Part shown: positions 9,212 through 18,219 of the stretch, one piece after another
How positions within the stretch are numbered: the stretch's first letter is position 1
Layout: each line of letters opens with the position of its first letter
Assembly: GCF_014193655.1 (NCBI RefSeq)
Contig: NZ_JACHZQ010000013.1
Span: 1-64,000, forward strand
Direction of reading: 5' to 3'
Length of the DNA stretch: 64,000 nucleotides
DNA from: Rhizobium sp. BK313
GTDB taxonomy: Bacteria > Pseudomonadota > Alphaproteobacteria > Rhizobiales > Rhizobiaceae
The notes under the pieces: model-generated
Told to the model about the DNA's origin: nothing
The model's input: only the letters and a program-made list of their open reading frames with translations
The model's database searches: none
Program-made: the position numbers and the translations under genes

Positions 9212-10099
9212 TCAGACCGGCTCGAGCACGCCGAAGACGGCGACCAGCGCGATGACGACGATACCGAGGATGATCTCGGCGATGCTGCCGAGACGGATGG
9301 CGTTCAGAGCTCGCACTCGATCGCGTCGGATCCGAGGGACGAGGACATAACGGTTGACGATCGCCAACAGGCTCATGCCGGCGACCAGTGCGATCTTGAT
9401 GGCAAGCAGCGCCTGATAGGGGGACGACCAGTCGGTCGGCAGGCGCTGGAGGACCAGCATGGTATTGATGATACCAGAGGCGATGACCAGCGCCACGGCG
9501 CTATGTCCGGCAGTGGAGAAGCGCCGAAGCGCCAGCAGCGCCTCCGCCCGGGATTGGGGTGTATTCAAAAGCCGGAGAATGGGGATCAGCGGCACCAAAG
9601 CGCCCAGCCAGCCGCCGCCGGTCAAGACGTGAAGGATATCATTGGCGCGGTGCGCCAGCCTCAGCCAGCCCTCATGCATCGATGCGTGTCCAGTCAGCGT
9701 GAGGGCGGCAAGACCGAGACCGGAGCCCAACGCCACGCCCTGGCCGCGCCAGTGCCTTGATGGCAGGAAAGCGAGAACAAGGATAAGGGCCGCGGCGGCT
9801 TGCGCCTGCCAGGCTTGCCCGACCGTCGTTTCGAACAGGACATCGTAGATCGTGCCGGCATTGAAAGCATCGCTCCATCCGTTTCCGATGGTCGCGGTTT
9901 CAAGCGGCAGCGAGATGAGGGTTGTCAGGCCGGCGATCAGCGCCGTGAGGAAGGGTGCGGTGCCGAACATGCGCCACACCTTGTCGGCGAGCGCTTTCGG
10001 CACGAGAAGCCAGAGAAAGGCCGAGGCGCCCCACAGAAGCATCAGGGATGCATCGTGAAAAAAGCGGCACGCCTCGAGCGCTGTGTTGGGATCGATCAA
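9212..10099 (-). CDS. copD: Copper resistance protein CopD
   Basis: This 295-residue integral membrane protein has about eight hydrophobic segments and belongs to the CopD/YcnJ family, thought to move copper across the inner membrane together with periplasmic CopC. Histidines within membrane segments (for example the TGHASMHEG stretch) are possible copper ligands. Its start overlaps the stop codon of copC by four bases (ATGA), which points to coupled translation. No CopA or CopB gene is next to it. Confidence 0.9.
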   Translation of the reverse strand: MIDPNTALEACRFFHDASLMLLWGASAFLWLLVPKALADKVWRMFGTAPFLTALIAGLTTLISLPLETATIGNGWSDAFNAGTIYDVLFETTVGQAWQAQAAAALILVLAFLPSRHWRGQGVALGSGLGLAALTLTGHASMHEGWLRLAHRANDILHVLTGGGWLGALVPLIPILRLLNTPQSRAEALLALRRFSTAGHSAVALVIASGIINTMLVLQRLPTDWSSPYQALLAIKIALVAGMSLLAIVNRYVLVPRIRRDRVRALNAIRLGSIAEIILGIVVIALVAVFGVLEPV

Positions 10100-10464
10100 G
10101 GTTTTACTGTGAACGTGTAGCTGCCATTGGTCTTATGGCCATCGGTGGAAAGAGCATGCCATTCGACAGTGTAGGTGCCGGCGCTAAGGGTCTCGGAGAC
10201 GGGAACCATCAGCACGGTGTCGTTCTGCATCAGCATGGAGTCGCCGAGCTTGACGGCGGTCTTGCCCGGGCCGGTGACCTTTATGCCGGAAAATTTGAGG
10301 TTCAGGCCTTCGGTGAAGGTGAGATCCAGTTCGCTGGGCGAGCTCTTGACCGTGCTGTTGTCCGCAGGGGTCGCCGACTTCAGGTGCGCATGCGCAAAGG
10401 CCTGACCGGCAAGGCCGAGAGCGACAATGGCAGCGAGGCCGAGCCTGGTAATGGTTTTGGTCAT
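10096..10464 (-). CDS. copC: Periplasmic copper-binding protein CopC
   Basis: This 122-residue protein has a signal peptide (residues 1-24, cleaved before HAHLKSATPA) and a single CopC immunoglobulin-like domain. The mature N-terminal histidine and the C-terminal WHALSTDGH stretch match the Cu(II) site of the family. The ATG at 10464 is preferred, with an AGGAGAA site just before it; the frame runs further upstream without one. It is the first gene of a two-gene copCD operon. Confidence 0.92.
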   Translation of the reverse strand: MTKTITRLGLAAIVALGLAGQAFAHAHLKSATPADNSTVKSSPSELDLTFTEGLNLKFSGIKVTGPGKTAVKLGDSMLMQNDTVLMVPVSETLSAGTYTVEWHALSTDGHKTNGSYTFTVKP

Positions 10465-10712
10465 AAAAATTTCTCCTGTTGGGTTACCGAGCGCGATAGA
10501 ATTGTGGACATGCCGTGTCAACTTTCACTATGAGGAATGGCTGTGTTCGGGACGCTTTGCCGCAAGGCATCCTCTACTGGTCGCTTCCATCGACATAGAC
10601 GTCAGGCGGAAGCGTTTATTCCCGAACTCGGCAAAGAATTGTCGCTTTTCGATTATTTCTGCTTACGACGGTTAGAGCGCTCGGGATGGTGACATTTCGA
10701 TGAGGGAGTTTC

Positions 10713-11486
10713 ATGGCGGAAAATACGATACGCGAGAAAGTGACTCGCGGCTTCAGCCAACGCCGGCGTCGCGATCGGCTCGATACCTTGGACATGCCGA
10801 CCTATGTGATCGGCGACGTACATGGTTGCTACGAGCTCCTGAGCGCGCTCGAACGCAAGATTTTTGCTGATGCCGCCGAGCTGCCCGGCCGCAAGCTGAT
10901 TATCATGCTGGGCGATTTCATCGATCGCGGTCCAGCCTCGGCGCAAGTCGTCAGCCGGCTGATGGCACCGCCGCCGAATGGTTTTGAGCGGATCTGCCTC
11001 ACCGGCAATCACGAATTGGCTATGCTCGCCTATGCCGATGGCGAAATATCTCTGGACGATTGGGTGGCGCTCGGCGGCGAGGCGACGCTGAATTCCTATG
11101 GCGTGGATATCCAGACGTTGCGACGGCAATATTCCCGGCAGAAAAAACTCGACACCTTCATCCGAACCTGGCTACCCGACGATCATCTCAACTTTCTCCG
11201 CCGGCTGCCGATCCTGCTGGATACGCCGGAGGTGCTGTTCGTCCATGCCGGTATCGATCCGGAGCGGCCGATCGCGGCGCAGGCGGATGACGACCTCGTT
11301 TTCATCCGCTCGCGCTTTTACGACAGCGCGCAGCCGCTACCGAAGCTGATTATTCACGGCCATACTCCGGTGAGGCAGGCCGAGGCGCATGGGCTTCGGC
11401 TCAATATAGATACCGGCGCCTTCCGTTCCGGAAAGCTGACGGCGGCGCGTTTATGGCAAGGCCGCATCCACGTCACCTCGACCTGA
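10713..11486 (+). CDS. PPP-family serine/threonine protein phosphatase
   Basis: This 257-residue metallophosphoesterase carries the PPP motifs in order: GDVHG (residues 34-38), GDFIDRG (about 69-75), GNHE (about 96-99) and a late GHT. These residues bind a two-metal centre. Bacterial PPP enzymes dephosphorylate Ser/Thr/Tyr phosphoproteins, and some cleave dinucleoside polyphosphates, so the substrate is open. The first 27 residues are basic (QRRRRDR) and outside the fold. It is a single gene, preceded by GAGGGAGTTTC. Confidence 0.87.
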   Translation: MAENTIREKVTRGFSQRRRRDRLDTLDMPTYVIGDVHGCYELLSALERKIFADAAELPGRKLIIMLGDFIDRGPASAQVVSRLMAPPPNGFERICLTGNHELAMLAYADGEISLDDWVALGGEATLNSYGVDIQTLRRQYSRQKKLDTFIRTWLPDDHLNFLRRLPILLDTPEVLFVHAGIDPERPIAAQADDDLVFIRSRFYDSAQPLPKLIIHGHTPVRQAEAHGLRLNIDTGAFRSGKLTAARLWQGRIHVTST

Positions 11487-11488
11487 GG

Positions 11489-11540
11489 CTAGAGCGCCGT
11501 GCGTTCGTATGAACGCACAAGGGTCGCCTTACTCTTTTGA
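11489..11540. repeat. Rhizobial intergenic palindrome, copy 1
   Basis: The segment contains GTGCGTTC-GTAT-GAACGCAC, a perfect 8-bp hairpin, flanked by AGAGCGCC and AGGGTCGCC. A related but diverged copy lies near 18120 with the same order of parts. It looks like one of the short palindromic intergenic repeats found in rhizobia. Confidence 0.6.
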
Positions 11541-11560
11541 ACCTAGTGGATGCCGCCGGC

Positions 11561-13042
11561 TTACACGTTGCCGATGCAGAGATATTTCATTTCGAGATAG
11601 TCGTCCGCACCGTGACGCGAGCCTTCGCGGCCGAGGCCGGATTGCTTGATGCCGCCGAAAGGCGCGGTCTCCGCAGACATCAGGCCGGTGTTGATGCCGA
11701 CCATGCCGTATTCCAGCGCTTCGGCAACCCGCCAGACCTTCTTCAGATCGCCGGCGAAGAAATAGGCGGCAAGACCGAATTCGGTGTCGTTTGCCTGGGC
11801 AATCACATCGTCCACCGTCTCGAAGCGGAAGAGCGGCGCGATCGGGCCGAATGTTTCCTCGCGGGCAACCTTCATGCTCCTGTCGATGCCGGTCAGGATG
11901 GTCGGTGCGAAGAAGGTGCCGGCGCCTTCGATGCGCTTGCCGCCGGTAAGCACCCTCGCGCCCTTCGACACGGCGTCGCGAACGTGATCCTCGACCTTGG
12001 CGATGCCCTGCTCGTCGATCAGGGGGCCGATGGTGACGCCTGCCTTGAAACCGTCGCCGACCGAAAGCTCCGCCACTTTGGCGGCGAGCTTGGCAGCAAA
12101 GGCGTCGTAGACGCTAGACTGTACATATATCCGGTTGGCGCAGACGCAGGTCTGGCCGGCATTGCGGTATTTCGAGGCCAGTGCTCCCTCGACGGCGGCG
12201 TCGAGATCGGCGTCGTCGAAAACGATGAAAGGTGCGTTGCCGCCGAGTTCCAGGCTGACTTTCTTGATCTGGTCGGCGCATTGCCGCATCAGGATGCGGC
12301 CGACTTCCGTCGAGCCGGTAAAGCTGATCTTGCGCACCTTGGCATTACCGCAGAGTTCGCGGCCGATCGCCGGGCCGTCCAGGCCGACGATGATGTTGAG
12401 AACGCCGGCCGGAATGCCCGCCTCCTCAGCGAGGACTGCGAGCGCGATCGCCGTCAGCGGCGTCTGCTCGGCAGGCTTCGAGACAACCGTGCACCCGACG
12501 GCAAGAGCCGGTGCAATTTTCCGGGCGATCATCGCCGCCGGGAAATTCCAGGGTGTGATCGTACCGACGACGCCGACCGGCTGCTTGATGACGACCATGC
12601 GCTTGTCATTGGACGGCGCGGGAATGGTCTCGCCATAGATGCGCTTGGCCTCCTCCGCATACCATTCGACATAGGATGCGGCATAGAGGATCTCGCCTCT
12701 CGCTTCCGGCAGCGGCTTGCCCATCTCGGCCGTCAGGATCGCCGCCAGCTCATCGGCATTGGCGACCATCAGATCGAACCATTTGCGCAGGATCGCAGCG
12801 CGTTCCTTGGCCGGGCGGGCGGCCCAGGCGACTTGTGCGATGTAGGCAGCATCGATCGCGGCTGTCGTCTCGGCGGCTCCCATATCGGGCAGCGAGGCGA
12901 GCACTTCGCCGGTAGCGGGATTGATGACATCGAATATCTTCGTCGCCCCACCCGCCGTCCAGACGCCGTTGATATAGCCAGCGGCGCGCAGGAAGCGCGA
13001 AGAGAAGGGGACATGCTTGGTCATTGCGGTCGTGAAGGACAT
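11561..13042 (-). CDS. gabD: NAD(P)-dependent succinate-semialdehyde dehydrogenase
   Basis: This 493-residue aldehyde dehydrogenase should oxidise succinate semialdehyde to succinate, the second step of GABA use. The TPWNFP motif, the catalytic-base segment LELGGN and the nucleophile segment GQTCVCANR are present. The ATG at 13042 has CGGAG eight bases upstream; a GTG three codons earlier is possible. It lies 75 bases after gabT in the same direction, so the pair is probably one operon with the aminotransferase first. Substrate assignment rests on family resemblance and on the gabT neighbour. Confidence 0.93.
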   Translation of the reverse strand: MSFTTAMTKHVPFSSRFLRAAGYINGVWTAGGATKIFDVINPATGEVLASLPDMGAAETTAAIDAAYIAQVAWAARPAKERAAILRKWFDLMVANADELAAILTAEMGKPLPEARGEILYAASYVEWYAEEAKRIYGETIPAPSNDKRMVVIKQPVGVVGTITPWNFPAAMIARKIAPALAVGCTVVSKPAEQTPLTAIALAVLAEEAGIPAGVLNIIVGLDGPAIGRELCGNAKVRKISFTGSTEVGRILMRQCADQIKKVSLELGGNAPFIVFDDADLDAAVEGALASKYRNAGQTCVCANRIYVQSSVYDAFAAKLAAKVAELSVGDGFKAGVTIGPLIDEQGIAKVEDHVRDAVSKGARVLTGGKRIEGAGTFFAPTILTGIDRSMKVAREETFGPIAPLFRFETVDDVIAQANDTEFGLAAYFFAGDLKKVWRVAEALEYGMVGINTGLMSAETAPFGGIKQSGLGREGSRHGADDYLEMKYLCIGNV

Positions 13043-13117
13043 GGTATGCACTCCGGAGAAGAGTTTTTCGCCTGCCGGAAAGGCGGCAGTTAATGAAGAA
13101 TCAGAAGGTGAACGCCG

Positions 13118-14398
13118 TTATTTGCCGGCGCTCGCTTCCAGCATCGAAGCTTCCAGGATGTCGAGTGCCTCGCTGAACACGCCATCCTGAATGGTGATCG
13201 GCGACAGGAAGCGGATGACATTGCCGTAGACGCCGCAGGTGAGCAGGATCAGGCCTTTGTCGAGCGCGGTCAGCCGCACCTTGTTGGCGAAATCGGCGCT
13301 CGGCAGCTTCGTTGTCACATCGTTGAATTCCACGGCATTCATGAAGCCGGGACCGCGGATATCGGCGATCTCCGGCACCTTGTCACGCAGCGATTCCAGC
13401 CGTTGTTTCAGCCGGGAACCGAGCTGGTTAGCACGGTTGCAGAGGTCTTCATCGACGATGACATCGAGCACCGCATGGGCCGCGGCGATGCCCAGCGGAT
13501 TGCCGCCATAGGTGCCGCCGAGACCACCCGGTCCTGGCGCATCCATGATCTCGGCCCGGCCGGTGACGGCGGCTAGCGGAAAGCCGCCGGCAAGGCTTTT
13601 CGCCATGGTAACGAGATCGGCGGCGACCTCATGATGATCCATGGCGAACATCTTGCCGGTACGGGCAAAGCCCGTCTGCACTTCATCGGCGATCAACAGA
13701 ATGCCGTGCTGGTCGCAAAGTTCGCGCAATGCCTTCATGAAAGAGGCGGGCGCCGGATAAAAGCCGCCTTCGCCCTGAACCGGCTCGATGATGATGGCGG
13801 CCACACGTTGCGGATCGACATCGGCGGCGAATAGCTTCTTCAACGCCGCCAACGACTGCTCGACGGTGACGCCATGCAGCGGCACCGGAAAGGGTGCATG
13901 GAAGACATCGCCCGGCATCGAACCGAAGCCGACTTTGTAAGGCACAACCTTGCCGGTCAGCGCCATGCCCATGAAAGTGCGACCATGGAAACCGCCGCCG
14001 AAGGCGATGATGGCCGAGCGGCCGGTGGCGGCACGCGCGATCTTCACGGCATTTTCGACGGCTTCAGCGCCCGTGGTGACGAAAATCGTCTTCTTGGCGA
14101 AATCGCCCGGTGTCAGCGCGTTGAGGCGTTCGGCAAGATGCACGTAGCTTTCATAGGGCACGACCTGATGGCAGGTATGGGTGAAGCGGTCCAACTGCTC
14201 CTTGACGGCAGCGATGACGCGCGGATGACGGTGACCGGTGTTGACGACTGCGATGCCGGAGGCAAAATCGATATAGCGGCGTCCCTCTTTGTCCCAGATC
14301 TCTGCATTTTCCGCCCGGTCGGCGTAAATCTGCGTAGTCATGCCGACGCCGCGGGAAATGGCAGCGTTTTTCCGGTCTGTGAGGGTCGTTGCGGTCAT
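13118..14398 (-). CDS. gabT: 4-aminobutyrate aminotransferase
   Basis: This 426-residue class III PLP-dependent aminotransferase should transfer the amino group of GABA to 2-oxoglutarate to give succinate semialdehyde and glutamate. The TGAEAVENAVKIAR cofactor region, the LIADEVQTGFARTG strand and the PLP lysine in TMAKSLAGG are visible. The ATG at 14398 has GGAG at a good distance. It is the first gene of gabTD and is divergent from a MerR-XRE-cupin regulator. Confidence 0.95.
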   Translation of the reverse strand: MTATTLTDRKNAAISRGVGMTTQIYADRAENAEIWDKEGRRYIDFASGIAVVNTGHRHPRVIAAVKEQLDRFTHTCHQVVPYESYVHLAERLNALTPGDFAKKTIFVTTGAEAVENAVKIARAATGRSAIIAFGGGFHGRTFMGMALTGKVVPYKVGFGSMPGDVFHAPFPVPLHGVTVEQSLAALKKLFAADVDPQRVAAIIIEPVQGEGGFYPAPASFMKALRELCDQHGILLIADEVQTGFARTGKMFAMDHHEVAADLVTMAKSLAGGFPLAAVTGRAEIMDAPGPGGLGGTYGGNPLGIAAAHAVLDVIVDEDLCNRANQLGSRLKQRLESLRDKVPEIADIRGPGFMNAVEFNDVTTKLPSADFANKVRLTALDKGLILLTCGVYGNVIRFLSPITIQDGVFSEALDILEASMLEASAGK

Positions 14399-14436
14399 TG
14401 TTGCACTCCAAAGGGAGGAAGAGAGTTGGAATTAAC

Positions 14437-14453
14437 TTGCAGAACTTCTGCAA
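14437..14453. promoter_or_regulatory. Candidate operator in the gabT/regulator intergenic region
   Basis: A perfect inverted repeat (TTGCAGA-ACT-TCTGCAA) lies about 40 bases upstream of gabT, in an AT-rich region shared with the divergent regulator gene. Its position suits a binding site for that regulator. Direct evidence is only the symmetry and location. Confidence 0.5.
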
Positions 14454-14594
14454 AGCTTATAGAAAATTCCTACATTTTTCCTGCAAGATATCAAGTGAGA
14501 TCTTGTGAGGGTGACAAGAAAGCGGTCGACGGCCACGCAAACGGGCCGATCCATGCTAAGCAATCCAAAAGACTGAGATCAGGGACTATTGGCA

Positions 14595-15410
14595 ATGAAC
14601 AGCAACGAGCCTGTACGCTACAAGGTGGCGGAGGCGGCGCGCCTGGCGGGCGTGTCGGCGTCGACGCTCCGGCTTTGGGAAAGCCAGGGTCTTGTCGTTC
14701 CCAGCCGCTCCGAGACTGGACATCGGCAATATAACGCCGACGACGTTGCGCGATTGAAGCGGATTTCCTGGTTTCGCGCCGAGCGCGGGCTCAATCCCGC
14801 GGCGATCCGTGAAGCGCTGGAAACAGAGGATGCCTCAACCTCGGCGGATGGTGGAGAGCCGGCCATTCTCTCGGGCATCGGCCGCAAGCTCAGGTCTTTG
14901 CGGCACGCCGCGGGCAAAACGTTGGAACAGGTCGCCGCCGAGATGGGGATGACGTCATCGACGCTGTCGACACTGGAGCGGACCTCGCAGGGCGTCAGCT
15001 TCAAGACCCTGCACGATCTCGCCGATTACTACGGCACGACCGTCTCACGGCTGTCGGGCGAGGAGCGCGAGGATATCCCCGCGCTGATCCGATCGGGCGA
15101 GTGGCGCGCCTGGCCGGAAACGACGCCGGGCGTCACGGTGCAGTTGCTCGCCGAGGGAAAGACGATGATGGATTGCCACCGTTTCGTGCTGGCGCCTGGG
15201 GCGACCAGCGAGGGCGCCTACCGTCATGACGGCGAAGAATTCATCCATGTGCTGTCGGGCCGGCTGGAGCTGGTGCTCGACAGCGACCAGTTCTTCGATC
15301 TTTCGCCCGGCGATTCGCTCTATTTTGAAAGCCGCCGCTATCATTCCTGGCGCAATCGTCACGATGGCGAAACCATATTGCTCTGGATCAATACGCCGCC
15401 GACATTTTAA
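14595..15410 (+). CDS. MerR-XRE-cupin transcriptional regulator, likely GABA-locus regulator
   Basis: This 271-residue protein carries three domains. A MerR-type winged helix is at about residues 8-75 (VAEAARLAGVSASTLRLWE), an XRE helix-turn-helix at about 95-155 (GKTLEQVAAEMGMTSSTLS), and a cupin at about 185-265 (APGATSEGAYRHDGEEFIHV). Two different DNA-binding domains in one chain is unusual. It is divergent from gabT, so control of gabTD is the simplest reading, with the cupin sensing an amino acid or derivative. The ATG at 14595 is preferred over a TTG two codons earlier because of its spacing from AGGGAC. Confidence 0.88.
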   Translation: MNSNEPVRYKVAEAARLAGVSASTLRLWESQGLVVPSRSETGHRQYNADDVARLKRISWFRAERGLNPAAIREALETEDASTSADGGEPAILSGIGRKLRSLRHAAGKTLEQVAAEMGMTSSTLSTLERTSQGVSFKTLHDLADYYGTTVSRLSGEEREDIPALIRSGEWRAWPETTPGVTVQLLAEGKTMMDCHRFVLAPGATSEGAYRHDGEEFIHVLSGRLELVLDSDQFFDLSPGDSLYFESRRYHSWRNRHDGETILLWINTPPTF

Positions 15411-15497
15411 GCCCCGCGCAGTATCGTTATCTCCTTGTCTGTTCTATAGAACAGGACGAAAAAACGAATTCAGGCGATAAAGAGCCAGGAGAGTTTC

Positions 15498-16124
15498 ATG
15501 GCTGCGACCATCCGTTATCACGAAGGCGATATTTCCGCCGCCGATGCTGCCCGCTACGCCGGCGCCATAGCGATCGATACCGAAACGCTCGGCCTCATCC
15601 CGCGCCGCGACCGGCTCTGCGTCGTGCAGCTTTCGCCGGGCGACGGAACCGCTGATGTGATCCGCATCGCCGCTGGCCAGAAAGAGGCGCCGAATCTCGT
15701 CGCCATGCTTGCCGATCCCGCACGGGAGAAGATCTTTCACTACGGTCGCTTCGATATTGCCGTGCTGTTCCACACTTTCGGCGTGACCACCACGCCGGTT
15801 TTCTGCACTAAGATCGCCTCACGCCTCTGCCGCACCTACACGGACCGGCATGGCCTCAAGGACAATCTCAAGGAGATGCTCGAGGTCGATATTTCCAAGG
15901 CGCAGCAGTCATCCGATTGGGCGGCTGAGACGCTTTCACCTGCGCAGATCGAATATGCCGCCTCCGACGTGCTTTACCTGCATGCGCTTCGCGACAAGCT
16001 GAGGGAGCGCCTTGTGCGCGATGGCCGCATCGACCATGCCAATGCCTGCTTCACTTTCCTGCCGACCCGGGCGAAGTTGGACCTCCTCGGCTGGGAAGAG
16101 ACCGATATTTTCGCGCATAGCTGA
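15498..16124 (+). CDS. rnd: Ribonuclease D, short form
   Basis: This 208-residue protein is a DEDDy 3'-5' exoribonuclease. The first acidic pair is in AIDTETLG (about residues 25-32), the second motif is near FHYGRFDIAVL, and the last motif with Tyr and Asp is EYAASDVLYL. It contains only the nuclease domain; the HRDC domains of full-length RNase D (about 375 residues) are absent, which is common for short alphaproteobacterial forms. It probably acts in tRNA 3' maturation or RNA turnover. It has a GGAGAG ribosome binding site and stands alone. Confidence 0.88.
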   Translation: MAATIRYHEGDISAADAARYAGAIAIDTETLGLIPRRDRLCVVQLSPGDGTADVIRIAAGQKEAPNLVAMLADPAREKIFHYGRFDIAVLFHTFGVTTTPVFCTKIASRLCRTYTDRHGLKDNLKEMLEVDISKAQQSSDWAAETLSPAQIEYAASDVLYLHALRDKLRERLVRDGRIDHANACFTFLPTRAKLDLLGWEETDIFAHS

Positions 16125-16370
16125 TCGGCAGAGCTAAAAGCGAATTGAACGGGAAAGTCGGTGCCGCCGATACGGCATCCGCTTTTATAGTTAGTAATCT
16201 GTTAAGAGACATCCTGCTATTCTATCCCTGATTTCATGTATTCGACCGACGCCTTCCCCGCGTCATCCAGCCGGTCCCCGGCCTTCGAATTGTTATCGGC
16301 CGCATGAGCGGACCTTGATTGAACCTGCCTTCTGCTTCCGTCGTCGTCTTGTCAGACAAAGGAGCATGTC

Positions 16371-18101
16371 ATGTTGTCTCCCGTGAGTACCGTGTCTGCT
16401 TTGGGTACAGCCCTTGAAAAGCCGGTGGTTGCAACCGCCGAAACGTCCGGCGTCCAAACGGCGGCGACTCCGCTTGCCGTGCTGTCGAGCACGGTGAACG
16501 CCAGTGTCGAGGGTAAGCTGAACATGCTGCTGGTGGCGGCGCGCGAGCGTATGTTCGACAGCCTGCTGTCTGCCATCGACGACGCTAGCGTTGCGCTGAA
16601 TGTTTCGCGCGGGCCGGACGAGAGCAATGCCGCTTTGGCGCAGCGGCTGGCCGATACGATCCGCAGCTTGCCGCCACAGCAGCTTGCCGTGGCCCAGCAA
16701 CTGCTGGATACGCAGGCAAAGATGCCGATCCCTTTGCCTCTCATTGCCGAGGCTCTGGACAATCCGGATGGCCCGGAAGCGGTACAAATTGCCATCAGCC
16801 TGGAGGCGGCACTGACACAGGAGCCTGATGCGGTCATCAAGGCCGTCGTCAATTCCTATGGCCAGAATGCCGGTGAAACGGAGACGGTTGAACCGCAGGT
16901 CCCGGTCCCAGCACAGGCGGCGCTGAAGAATACCGACGCCGCTCCCACTACCGCAGCGGCGGCCTTGCCGGCCTCGCCGGAAAAAGCAGCAACGCTTGTA
17001 TCCGCGGCCGCAACGTCTGCCCCCTCCGCAACTGCCGCCCAAGCTCCCGGGCAAACCCCGGCGACGGCGATCCAGGGTCAAACAGCTCCCATTCCCGCGG
17101 CAGCTCTGGACCCGAAGATGCTGCCCAGCCCGGAAACCGCGGCAACTCCGCAGGCCACTCCAAATCAGCAAGTTGCGCCAAATCAACCACCCACCCCGGT
17201 TCTGCAAGCCGTAAGTACACTTCTCGTTGACGCCAGCGTCGGTGAGATCGTTCATCCGCAAAGTGCCGTCCCGATAGAGAACAGCGTATCGTCCACAGGA
17301 ACGGCGTCGCTCGCCGCGTCCACCGGAACCAAGCTCCCAACCGAGATCGCGCTGATCAGATCGCCGATCACGCCGCCGCCCGTGCCGCGGGATATCCAGC
17401 AGATCAGGGCCGACATCAAGGAAGGGCTGCAAGTTGTGATCGGCCGCGCCATGGACGTCGCCGGCCCAGATCTTCTGCAGATCATCGAGGACAACGCGTC
17501 GGTGGCAGAAAGGATTGTCGCGCAGGCGCTTGCCGCCAATGCCGCCGACCAGAGGGACGTGCAGTCATTGCCGCAGACAGCCAGTGACGAGGTCATCAGG
17601 AACCTCGCCGCAACGATGGCAAGCCAGAATTCAGCTCCCCTTGAGGAGACATCGAACGTACCGGCCGCCGCGGCCGCACTTCTCGGCAAATCCCTGGGTG
17701 ACACGCTGGCGGCACCCGCCATGGATATGCCCGATACCGCCGCGCAGACGGGAGCACCAATCCCGCCGCAAGGTATTCCTTTTGCGATCGCACAATATTT
17801 GCCGGCGGACCTGCCCATTGACGACGAGGATCTCGAGCGGGTCAATCGTGTCGACCCCGCCGATGACGAGGAACATGAACAGGGCGGAGAAACGGCGCAG
17901 GACGAAAGTGAAGACGATTCCCAGCCTGAGGAAACGCATCAGTCGGCTGCGGAGGCATCCGATGAGGCCGACGCTGAAGCCGCTTCCCCGGAAGTAAAGG
18001 TCGTTGCGCCGAAACCGCTCGCGCTGCCGATGCCCGCGCCGAGGGATCCACTGCATGATCACGCCTTCGATTTCTATCGACGCATGGTGGGTTGGGAATA
18101 G
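16371..18101 (+). CDS. Large Ala/Pro-rich acidic protein of unknown function
   Basis: I do not recognise this 576-residue protein. Residues 50-150 look helical and ordered (NMLLVAARERMFDSLL, then ALAQRLADTIRSLP). Residues 170-300 are a low-complexity Ala/Pro/Thr/Gln stretch. A second helical block at about 335-400 contains DIQQIRADIKEGLQVVIGRA. Residues 490-550 are strongly acidic, and the end (HAFDFYRRMVGWE) looks like a short conserved tail or binding motif. No signal peptide or membrane segment is clear. The ATG has AAAGGAG at a proper distance. The layout is reminiscent of flagellar hook-length or secretion scaffold proteins, but nothing specific supports that. Confidence 0.75.
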   Translation: MLSPVSTVSALGTALEKPVVATAETSGVQTAATPLAVLSSTVNASVEGKLNMLLVAARERMFDSLLSAIDDASVALNVSRGPDESNAALAQRLADTIRSLPPQQLAVAQQLLDTQAKMPIPLPLIAEALDNPDGPEAVQIAISLEAALTQEPDAVIKAVVNSYGQNAGETETVEPQVPVPAQAALKNTDAAPTTAAAALPASPEKAATLVSAAATSAPSATAAQAPGQTPATAIQGQTAPIPAAALDPKMLPSPETAATPQATPNQQVAPNQPPTPVLQAVSTLLVDASVGEIVHPQSAVPIENSVSSTGTASLAASTGTKLPTEIALIRSPITPPPVPRDIQQIRADIKEGLQVVIGRAMDVAGPDLLQIIEDNASVAERIVAQALAANAADQRDVQSLPQTASDEVIRNLAATMASQNSAPLEETSNVPAAAAALLGKSLGDTLAAPAMDMPDTAAQTGAPIPPQGIPFAIAQYLPADLPIDDEDLERVNRVDPADDEEHEQGGETAQDESEDDSQPEETHQSAAEASDEADAEAASPEVKVVAPKPLALPMPAPRDPLHDHAFDFYRRMVGWE

Positions 18102-18115
18102 CCGAACTGCATTGG

Positions 18116-18160
18116 AGGGCCGAGCGTTCATTTGAATGCGCAAAGGTCGCTCCAGGGTCA
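18116..18160. repeat. Rhizobial intergenic palindrome, copy 2
   Basis: This segment (GAGCGTTC-ATTTGAATGCGC, then AAAGGTCGCTC) repeats the order of parts seen near 11490: GAGCG, a GCGTTC-like hairpin, then AAGGTCGC. The copies are diverged, so this is an old dispersed element and not a recent duplication. Confidence 0.55.
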
Positions 18161-18168
18161 AACAAAAA

Positions 18169-18196
18169 CCCGCCGGATTGCTCCGGCGGGTTTTTT
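18169..18196. terminator. Bidirectional terminator between the Ala/Pro-rich gene and rpsA
   Basis: A 9-bp GC-rich stem (18169-18177 with 18182-18190, loop TTGC) is followed by six T on the plus strand and preceded by five A, which read as T on the minus strand. It can end both converging transcripts. Confidence 0.92.
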
Positions 18197-18219
18197 ATCT
18201 CTATCAGGCTTGCCGAAGA

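Noticed and set aside
11537..13093. Long plus-strand open frame of over 500 codons opposite gabD
   Set aside because: It is the antisense frame of a clear aldehyde dehydrogenase gene, a common effect of high GC content, and has no ribosome binding site or known domain.
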